DNA from: a virus
Direction: 5' to 3' (one strand)
DNA length: 28,601 bases
IMG/VR virus record: IMGVR_UViG_3300023184_000413
Coordinates: 1 to 28,601 of that record
The notes under the pieces were generated by a model. That model made no database searches, had not been told where the DNA came from, and saw nothing but the letters and a program-made list of their open reading frames with translations. The position numbers and the translations under genes were made by a program. Below, one piece after another: positions 1-5,710 of the stretch; position 1 is the stretch's first letter, and every line of letters starts with the position of its first letter.

Positions 1-18
1 ACACACACAAGGAGTAAA

Positions 19-576
19 ATGCAAAGTAAACCTATACTTTTAAGCATAATTTTTTCGTCATTGATTTTATTTTTATCATTAGTGAGTGTAGACACCTATA
101 ATATTCTACCCATCAAAGCAACCTATAATGCCTTAACTGAGGATGCCAAGAAACAAGTTACTTGTTTGGCAGAGAACATTTATTTTGAAGCAGGGCATGA
201 ACCACTTGAAGGTAAGAAAGCTGTTGCTTTTGTCACTTTGAATCGTGTACAATCTGGCTACGCCGATGATATATGCGGTGTAGTGAAACAAAAGACAGGC
301 AATCTATGTCAATTTTCATGGTATTGTGACCGCACATTTACCTCCAGAAGCTTGACAATGAAGCAGACTCCATTGTATAATGAGATTTTAGAATTGGCAA
401 CAAATGTGTTTTTGAATTTTGATAGAATGAAAGATATGACAAACGGAGCTACTTATTATCATGCTGATTATGTTAATCCAGGTTGGACAAAACTTAAAAA
501 GGAAACTCAAATTGGCAGGCATATTTTCTACAAAAGTAAAAAAGACACCATTGACCGAAGTAAAGGAATCATTTAA
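19..576 (+). CDS. SleB/CwlJ-type cell wall hydrolase (putative endolysin)
   Basis: Predicted peptidoglycan hydrolase of the SleB/CwlJ (Hydrolase_2) family, 185 aa. Residues 47-80 carry the family signature (CLAENIYFEAGHEPLEGK, then AVAFVTLNRV). E57 in IYFEA is the expected catalytic glutamate. The later CQFSW (97-101) and the ATYYHA...NPGW stretch (about 144-158) are also typical of the family. Residues 5-24 form one hydrophobic segment, which could be a cleaved signal peptide or a signal-anchor-release segment that sends the enzyme to the periplasm. A good Shine-Dalgarno (AAGGAG, 9-14) precedes the ATG. The next gene, a small membrane protein, starts one base after the stop, so the two may act together in lysis. 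The family is clear; the role as endolysin is inferred. Confidence 0.85.
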   Translation: MQSKPILLSIIFSSLILFLSLVSVDTYNILPIKATYNALTEDAKKQVTCLAENIYFEAGHEPLEGKKAVAFVTLNRVQSGYADDICGVVKQKTGNLCQFSWYCDRTFTSRSLTMKQTPLYNEILELATNVFLNFDRMKDMTNGATYYHADYVNPGWTKLKKETQIGRHIFYKSKKDTIDRSKGII

Positions 577-577
577 C

Positions 578-796
578 ATGAATAAAGATTTAATCACAAT
601 CTGTGTATCGGTAATCATCGTATTATGTACCGCAATAGTCGGTCTAATCGTGTATAATATTAATGATAGAAACAACATGGCGAAAAACATTGAGGCTGCA
701 ATCAGTCGAGGTGTTGACCCATTATCCGTGAAGTGTGCATATGAAACAAATTCTAATCCGATTTGCATAACATACGCCGCTACAACCAAGAAATAA
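578..796 (+). CDS. small single-pass membrane protein
   Basis: Unrecognised 72-aa protein. I chose the ATG at 578 because it follows the stop of the hydrolase by one base; longer in-frame starts upstream would overlap that gene. Residues 5-27 form one hydrophobic helix (LITICVSVIIVLCTAIVG...), followed by a polar tail with two cysteines and the stretch AISRGVDPLSVKCAYE. Topology (short N-terminus, one helix, about 45-residue tail) suggests an inner-membrane protein with a periplasmic C-terminus. Being next to the hydrolase, it could be a lysis accessory protein, but no holin or spanin signature is visible. No lipobox is seen. Confidence 0.65.
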   Translation: MNKDLITICVSVIIVLCTAIVGLIVYNINDRNNMAKNIEAAISRGVDPLSVKCAYETNSNPICITYAATTKK

Positions 797-812
797 TTTT
801 TAGGAGTATATT

Positions 813-1085
813 ATGGCAGTACAGCAAGTGAGTGTTAATCAAATTTCAAACCCAGCAGACCGTGAGAAGTTGTTGAAGGTTATCCGTGAGGTGTCTGATT
901 CAATGGCACGGGCTCAGGGTGAGAAAGAATATATCCGTGAAGCAATTGCAGATATCAGTAAACAGTTGCAACTACCTAAAAAGATTGTTGCGAAAATGGC
1001 GAAGGTCTATTTCAAACAGAACTATGATGAAGAAGTTGCTGTTCAAGACCAATTTGAAACTCTTTATGAAACGATTGTGAAATGA
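813..1085 (+). CDS. dsbA: DsbA-like double-stranded DNA-binding protein
   Basis: 90-aa basic/acidic helical protein resembling T4 DsbA (89 aa), the dsDNA-binding protein that aids late transcription. Shared features are the length, the central stretch about E-Y-I-R-E-A-I-A-D-I with a following K-I-V-A-K-M-A-K-V-Y, and an acidic C-terminus ending in LYETIVK. Gene order also supports this: in T4 dsbA lies just upstream of 33, 59 and 32, and here it precedes the same set with one extra gene between it and gp33. A strong ribosome site (AGGAG) lies about 9 bases before the ATG. The stop overlaps the next start (ATGA). The assignment rests on weak sequence similarity plus synteny. Confidence 0.72.
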   Translation: MAVQQVSVNQISNPADREKLLKVIREVSDSMARAQGEKEYIREAIADISKQLQLPKKIVAKMAKVYFKQNYDEEVAVQDQFETLYETIVK

Positions 1086-1570
1086 AATATATCTTTAAGC
1101 AAATAGACAATATCTCTGGCCGTTGTGCAGAGACTACTGTTGAATTTAGTGCCGATTCTCTTTCTGATATCGTGAACCAATTTGAAATGTTTATTCGTGG
1201 ATGCGGATTTTATCCACCAGGAGCTTTAGAATTTGTTGATGAAGAAGAATATTATGGTGAACCAGAAACGGAAGAAGAACCTGTTCATCCATGGACTCAA
1301 ACATTAAGAGAAGATGCTGAGTGGCCTTTCGCAAAAGAAAAACAACCAGAATCAATCTATGATGGTGATTTGAATTCACCTAGTGCAGGTGCTTCAGATA
1401 AATGGACAAGCCCATGGCAAGGTACTGCACCATCGGTTGCAATGCAATGGACTGTGGAACAATTAACAAAAGAAAAATCAGTTTGCCCAGTTTGTAAGAT
1501 TGATAATGAAACCATGGCACAACATGAATGCTGGGACGATAATTGTCCAAAAGGAAAAGATGCCGACTAA
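1082..1570 (+). CDS. conserved phage protein with C-terminal zinc-ribbon-like motif
   Basis: 162-aa protein of unknown function. The N-terminal part contains a MFIRGCGFYPPG stretch (36-47) followed by a strongly acidic segment (52-66) and W/P-rich stretches. The C-terminus has C135-x2-C138 and C150-x4-C155 with H148 between, which looks like a small zinc-binding knuckle. It starts inside the stop of the dsbA-like gene (ATGA) and its 3' end overlaps the start of gp33, so it is probably translationally coupled to both. Lying between two late-transcription genes, it may be a nucleic-acid or RNA-polymerase-binding factor, but that is inference from position only. Confidence 0.8.
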   Translation: MKYIFKQIDNISGRCAETTVEFSADSLSDIVNQFEMFIRGCGFYPPGALEFVDEEEYYGEPETEEEPVHPWTQTLREDAEWPFAKEKQPESIYDGDLNSPSAGASDKWTSPWQGTAPSVAMQWTVEQLTKEKSVCPVCKIDNETMAQHECWDDNCPKGKDAD

Positions 1571-1784
1571 AGATGAAATGGCAAAATTTGCTAAGTCTAT
1601 AGAAGAATACGTTGCAAATACAAACTACAATTACATTGAAGCAATTGTGGAATATTGCAAAACTACTGGGCTTGAAATCGAAGTGGCGGCCACATTAATC
1701 AACTCTAATCTAAAATCGAAGATTGAAAATGTGGCATTGGATAATAACATGTTAAAAGAAAAGGGTGCTCGGTTACCAATATGA
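1560..1784 (+). CDS. 33: gp33-like late promoter transcription accessory protein
   Basis: 74-aa protein in the position of T4 gene 33. T4 gp33 (112 aa) bridges RNA polymerase and the gp45 sliding clamp to co-activate late promoters. The visible similarity is the helical core (IEAIVEYCKTTGLEIEVAA) followed by LKSKIENVALDNNMLK, which matches the gp33 pattern of a short helix, SKIEN/EKIQ-like step and A(L/I)D(N/E)N(M/L)L. The start at 1560 is preferred over an upstream ATG at 1500 because it has an AAGGAA ribosome site and overlaps the preceding gene by only 11 bases. The stop overlaps the gp59 start (ATGA). It is shorter than T4 gp33, and I cannot see an obvious clamp-binding peptide at the C-terminus. 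Confidence 0.7.
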   Translation: MPTKDEMAKFAKSIEEYVANTNYNYIEAIVEYCKTTGLEIEVAATLINSNLKSKIENVALDNNMLKEKGARLPI

Positions 1785-2386
1785 TATCAGGTTATGAAGC
1801 TTTTGGGCTATATCAGTCTCTAAAACTTCACTTCACAACCGACTCATATGATTACTTCAAATACAATGGCAAGACTAATGTCACAGTCACCGCATTTGAA
1901 AATCGTAAAGACAAATATCACTTCTACAAATTGTCTCGTAAGTACACCAACAAAGAAGATTTAATTAATTTCATTGTTGCTAATCTTGTAGAGGATGAAA
2001 AGTCATGGGTCGGTGTTCTGTTGCAAGAAGAGGCCGATATGAATTTCCGTAAACGACAAAAGGTAATACAGTCACTATCATACACCTTTGAAAATGATTG
2101 TAAACTTATTTTTCAAGATTGTATACTTAATCCCAATGAAGTATTGATGACTGATGGTGATTATCCTTTGTTACTTACCAAGACTCTACAGAAAGATGTA
2201 CAAGTTGAAACCTTGTGTATGTTGAATCAGATTCTTGGATTTTTCCCGATGTGGACAGATAAAATCAACGACACAATTAGGTGGCCAGAATATAGGCGAA
2301 AGTGTATCAAGTATACCGCATTTCTACCACAAGATAGTGTAAAATACAAGTTGATTTTGAAAAAGGTGTTAAATGAAAATCTCTAA
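1781..2386 (+). CDS. 59: gp59-like loader of the replicative DNA helicase
   Basis: 201-aa protein resembling T4 gp59 (217 aa), which binds fork DNA and gp32-coated ssDNA and loads the gp41 helicase. Recognisable features are the N-terminal GYEAFGLYQSLKLHF segment, the DKYHFYKLSRKYTNKEDL block (about 45-62, as DKYFFQKLSEKYKLKEL in T4) and FIVANLVEDEKSWVG after it (T4 FISNLVANQDAWIG). The C-terminal half is helical and basic. The gene overlaps gp33 by 4 bases and the following HAD gene by 14 bases. gp32, its partner in the fork complex, lies two genes downstream, matching the T4 33-59-32 order. Confidence 0.85.
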   Translation: MISGYEAFGLYQSLKLHFTTDSYDYFKYNGKTNVTVTAFENRKDKYHFYKLSRKYTNKEDLINFIVANLVEDEKSWVGVLLQEEADMNFRKRQKVIQSLSYTFENDCKLIFQDCILNPNEVLMTDGDYPLLLTKTLQKDVQVETLCMLNQILGFFPMWTDKINDTIRWPEYRRKCIKYTAFLPQDSVKYKLILKKVLNENL

Positions 2387-2891
2387 GATTTATTTGGATA
2401 TGGATGGTGTTCTCTGTAACTTTGAACGCCGTTATTTTGAGAGGTACAATGAGTTGCCCGGTTCAATGCGTGACCGGAAAGACTTCAATGTACATTGGGA
2501 TGATTTTATTGAAACACGCCAGTTTGAAACATTAGACTGGTGGCCCGGTGGTCAAGAACTGCTGACTTATGTTAGTTTTCTACATAACGAATATAAGATA
2601 GAGGTCGAAATGCTAACTTCTTCTGGTGGACAAAAACACCATAAGGTAGTAGCAGAGCAGAAGCAAGTATGGTTGGATTCTAAAGGAATCATTTACAAGG
2701 CGAATGTCGTTGCAGGTCGGAAAACAAAAGCCGAATATGCAAAGGCAGACACAATCCTTATTGATGATACACCTGATGTTATTCAATCATTTAATGCGGC
2801 AGGTGGTATAGGTATTCTGCATAAAGAGATTGGCAATACTTTGCTGTTGTTGAAATCTCTGGTTACAGAAGACATATATACTATTATATAA
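2373..2891 (+). CDS. HAD-family 5'-nucleotidase / phosphatase
   Basis: 172-aa haloacid-dehalogenase-fold protein, closest in pattern to 5'(3')-deoxyribonucleotidases. Motif I is YLDMDGVLCNF (7-17), with the nucleophile D9 and general acid D11. Motif II is the LTSS stretch (81-84). The basic residue of motif III probably lies in the GRKTKAEYAK region (115-124). Motif IV is ILIDDTP (128-134) with D131/D132. Such enzymes remove the phosphate from nucleoside monophosphates and could tune the nucleotide pool during phage DNA synthesis. The gene overlaps gp59 by 14 bases and stands between gp59 and gp32, which are adjacent in T4. Fold and catalytic residues are clear; the substrate is inferred. Confidence 0.78.
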   Translation: MKISKIYLDMDGVLCNFERRYFERYNELPGSMRDRKDFNVHWDDFIETRQFETLDWWPGGQELLTYVSFLHNEYKIEVEMLTSSGGQKHHKVVAEQKQVWLDSKGIIYKANVVAGRKTKAEYAKADTILIDDTPDVIQSFNAAGGIGILHKEIGNTLLLLKSLVTEDIYTII

Positions 2892-2946
2892 TGCATAATG
2901 TGGATAAGAAAATATATTAACATACAATTTATACAAGGAAATACAT
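2887..2946 (+). promoter_or_regulatory. AT-rich leader and possible promoter of gp32
   Basis: The gap before gp32 is very AT-rich and ends with a good ribosome site (AAGGA, about 9 bases from the ATG). A TATAAT hexamer lies at 2887-2892 with only a weak -35 candidate (GTTACA, 2862-2867, spacing 19). In T4 the gp32 leader is also the target of translational autoregulation by gp32, and an unstructured AT-rich leader would suit that. No pseudoknot is evident by eye. Confidence 0.3.
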
Positions 2947-3828
2947 ATGAGTTCATTTGCAAATCTTAAGCGCAATCGTAGTGATATCAAAACACTAACC
3001 AAAGCGATTGAAGCAACCTCCCAACCTGCTGAAGCAGGATCCAAAGATGACACACGTTTCTGGCAACCAGAAGTAGACAAAGCAGGTAACGGCATGGCTG
3101 TTATTCGTTTTCTCCCCGCTCCTGCGATTGATGGTGACGATGCTCTACCTTGGGTTCGTACATTCAGTCACGGTTTTCAGGGACCTGGTGGTTGGTTCAT
3201 TGATAACTGTCTCACAACTCTTAATGAGAAGTGCCCAGTTTGTGAACACAACAATACACTATGGAACTCTGGCATTGAAGCCAACAAAGAAATTGCTCGT
3301 AAACAAAAACGCAAGTTGAGTTATGTTGCAAACATCTTGGTCGTATCAGACCCAACTAATCCATCCAACGAAGGTGAAATTCGTTTGTACAAATTCGGTA
3401 AGAAAATCTTTGATAAGATTACTGAAGCAATGAATCCTGAGTTTGCGGATGAAACACCTGTTAACCCATTTGACTTGTGGGAAGGTGCAAACTTCAAGTT
3501 GAAGATTCGTAATGTTGAAGGTTATCGCAATTACGATAAATCAGAATTTGCCACACCAAGTGCATTGCTTGATGGTGATGATGCCAAACTTGAAGAATTG
3601 TGGAAGAAAGAATACTCTCTGAAAGAATTCACAGAGAAGAAACAATTCAAACCTTATGACCAACTCAAGTCTCGCCTTGATAAAGTTCTAGGCTTTGAAG
3701 GTGCTGCACCTGTATCTAAGGCAGATACTGCCGTAGTAAGCAAGTTTAATGATGATGATATTTCTGTGATTGACAAACCAGTTGCAGTAGATGAAGATTT
3801 GGATTATTTCAAATCACTTGCACAATAA
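2947..3828 (+). CDS. 32: gp32-like single-stranded DNA-binding protein
   Basis: 293-aa ssDNA-binding protein (T4 gp32 is 301 aa), which coats ssDNA in replication, recombination and repair. The N-terminus has a basic KRNRS patch (8-12), like the cooperativity LAST motif of T4 (KRKST). The core has the expected zinc site H75, C88, C96, C99 (HGFQ...DNCLTTLNEKCPVC), with spacing close to T4 H64/C77/C87/C90. The C-terminal 40 residues are acidic (FNDDDISVID...VDEDLDYF), the part that contacts replication partners such as gp59. It ends the + strand operon and is followed by a strong terminator. Confidence 0.95.
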   Translation: MSSFANLKRNRSDIKTLTKAIEATSQPAEAGSKDDTRFWQPEVDKAGNGMAVIRFLPAPAIDGDDALPWVRTFSHGFQGPGGWFIDNCLTTLNEKCPVCEHNNTLWNSGIEANKEIARKQKRKLSYVANILVVSDPTNPSNEGEIRLYKFGKKIFDKITEAMNPEFADETPVNPFDLWEGANFKLKIRNVEGYRNYDKSEFATPSALLDGDDAKLEELWKKEYSLKEFTEKKQFKPYDQLKSRLDKVLGFEGAAPVSKADTAVVSKFNDDDISVIDKPVAVDEDLDYFKSLAQ

Positions 3829-3858
3829 ACTAACGCTCCTTTCTCAGAACTTAGTTTG

Positions 3859-3882
3859 ACCCCGCCTTGTGCGGGGTTTTTT
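3859..3882 (+). terminator. intrinsic terminator after gp32
   Basis: ACCCCGC (3859-3865) pairs with GCGGGGT (3871-3877) around a 5-base loop, followed by a run of six T (3877-3882). It is GC-rich in an otherwise AT-rich region. The T run reaches into the stop codon (TAA, complement of 3881-3883) of the convergent gene. On the - strand the hairpin is not followed by a T run, so it should act mainly on + strand transcripts. A weaker inverted repeat (AAACTAA 3827-3833 / TTAGTTT 3851-3857) lies just upstream. Confidence 0.88.
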
Positions 3883-5710
3883 ATGCGTTCTTAGTAACCA
3901 CTTGTGTGTTATTCACTTTAGCATAATTAATCATTGCTGGATTACCTTGTTTCATTTGCTCTCTATAACCAGCACTTATACTTGAAGACTCTGAATTCAA
4001 TTTAGCACCTTCAAATGTACCTTTGAATCCCTCATATTTTTGGTCAGCTATTAATCTAACAGGTTTGTTACCGATTGCAATTAATGATGGCGCACCAGTT
4101 TTCAATGGGTCATAAGTTGCAGTCATGTAATCTTGGAAGGAAGATTTGGTTCTGTGTTCAAAGTGTAAGTGTGGACCACTTCCGATACCTGTATTACCCA
4201 ACAAACCTATTACAGTGCCTGCTTTTATTTTGTCACCTTTTTTAACAAACATTTTATTCAAGTGAGCAAATCGTAATATTTCTCCATTGACTTTCAAATC
4301 AATCATATTACCATAACCACTATGTTCACTTGCATCAACAACTTCAGCATCTGCAAGTGTTTGAATTGGACTATTAACAGGAACACCGGCGTAATCAACA
4401 CCAGTATGTGGTTTCAATTCTTTCTTTACTGGATGAAATCTCATGCCATATAAAGAAGTTACTACTGCTTGTCCTGCTGTTGCTGGGTAATCTACTCCAT
4501 CATCACCACTACCTTCAACTTTTTTAGTCTTATTTGTTTTTTCGTTTTTAACATCTTCTTTGGTTATTGGAGTTGCTTGTTGTCCTTCATATGGGTTAAC
4601 TACTTTACCAAAATCTTTAGGTGTTTCTGGTGTTGGAGTAGTTGGCACACTAGAGGGTGCAGAAATACCAGTTGTGGATGAAGGTGATTGTGCATCTGGT
4701 CTTGTTGGTGCAATAACAGGTTTTTCTTTTAATACCGGTTCAAGGTTTTTATCAACTTCTGGTTTTAGTTTTGGTTGTTTTTCCGAAGGAACTTTTTCTT
4801 CTAGTTTAGGTGGGTTATTGATTAGGTCTTTTAATTTTTCAACCCAATCAATGTTTCTTTTAATAGAAGTTTCTTTTACTTTTTTTAGTACATCAATATC
4901 ACTTTGTAATTTTACACCTTCTGTTGCCAAAGAATTGATATACTCATCTCTTGCTTTTCTATCACTTCTTGTTTCAACTTCCTTTACATCTATTCCAAAA
5001 ACATCTAGTGCCAACCAACTCGCAAAAGATTTGGTATTAGTAATTAATAAATCTTTAGTTGAGACTAAAAATGAACGAATGTACCCAATTACTACAGATG
5101 GTAAATTTGAAATGGTTGAGAAAATTCCTTTGACAGTTTCCTCATCGGCTATACCTAGAGAAGAAAGTGTATCAAAGAAAACTCTTGATGCTTTTCTGAA
5201 AGGTGCAGCCCAATCAATTTTTTTGAAACCATCTTCCGCACCAGCCCAAAAATCTATTGCTTTAACTTCAAGGGAAGAAAACGCTTCACTAATAATTTTT
5301 CCAAGATTTGAAACTCCAACTAATACTGAACCAACAGTAAATGTCAACATCCAAAATAATAAATCAACAATTGAACCAAATGAAAAAGATTCTTTTTCTT
5401 CACCCTTTTCATTTTTCTTTTTAGGCATACTGATAAACAGTTGACGATTTGCTCTAGACTCGGTTACATTTTTGCCTAAATTTGTAGGTTCTGATGGTTT
5501 GATTCCTTCTAATTTCAATAATTTAATGAAACCGTTACTGATTTTTTTAAATTCTTGTGCAAGGGTTTTAAAAGACAAACCCAGCTTAGCAATAATTTTT
5601 AAAGATGCCTCTATCTCCAGACCTTCTTTTTCTGATTTTACTTTAGATGTTGGGTCTTCTTTTCTAAGTATTTTTTTTGAAAATACTGAACCAAAAATAT
5701 CTTTTAACAT
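3881..5710 (-). CDS. tape-measure-like tail protein with C-terminal M23 peptidase domain
   Basis: 609-aa tail protein. The N-terminus (residues 36-68, starting SLKIIAKLGLS and ending FIKLLKLEG) matches the same block in the two preceding large genes. A hydrophobic segment lies at 113-134. A Pro/Lys-rich linker (about 315-400) includes PDAQSP and FGKVVNPYEGQ. The C-terminal M23 (LytM-type) metallopeptidase domain spans about 412-530: LYGMRFHP near 417, the zinc ligands in HTGVD near 434, a FAHLN stretch, and GPHLHFEH near 510. The expected role is to cut peptide cross-links of the host wall as the tail penetrates. Its start overlaps the end of the GH19-bearing gene by 7 bases. Domain call is secure; the tape-measure role is inferred from the hydrophobic segment, paralogy and position after the gp26 region. 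Confidence 0.85.
   Translation of the reverse strand: MLKDIFGSVFSKKILRKEDPTSKVKSEKEGLEIEASLKIIAKLGLSFKTLAQEFKKISNGFIKLLKLEGIKPSEPTNLGKNVTESRANRQLFISMPKKKNEKGEEKESFSFGSIVDLLFWMLTFTVGSVLVGVSNLGKIISEAFSSLEVKAIDFWAGAEDGFKKIDWAAPFRKASRVFFDTLSSLGIADEETVKGIFSTISNLPSVVIGYIRSFLVSTKDLLITNTKSFASWLALDVFGIDVKEVETRSDRKARDEYINSLATEGVKLQSDIDVLKKVKETSIKRNIDWVEKLKDLINNPPKLEEKVPSEKQPKLKPEVDKNLEPVLKEKPVIAPTRPDAQSPSSTTGISAPSSVPTTPTPETPKDFGKVVNPYEGQQATPITKEDVKNEKTNKTKKVEGSGDDGVDYPATAGQAVVTSLYGMRFHPVKKELKPHTGVDYAGVPVNSPIQTLADAEVVDASEHSGYGNMIDLKVNGEILRFAHLNKMFVKKGDKIKAGTVIGLLGNTGIGSGPHLHFEHRTKSSFQDYMTATYDPLKTGAPSLIAIGNKPVRLIADQKYEGFKGTFEGAKLNSESSSISAGYREQMKQGNPAMINYAKVNNTQVVTKNA

Noticed and set aside
461-577. Longer start of the small membrane protein at 461
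   Set aside because: It would overlap the hydrolase by 116 bases. The ATG at 578 fits the gene junction and puts the hydrophobic helix at the N-terminus.
2850-2892. Strong sigma-70 promoter before gp32
   Set aside because: TATAAT is present, but the -35 candidate is weak and spacing is 19, so it was kept only as a low-confidence leader feature.
4560-5444. Long + strand open frame opposite the M23 tail gene
   Set aside because: Ser/Thr/Phe-rich shadow of the - strand gene, with no domain signature and no ribosome site. The - strand frame has clear M23 motifs.
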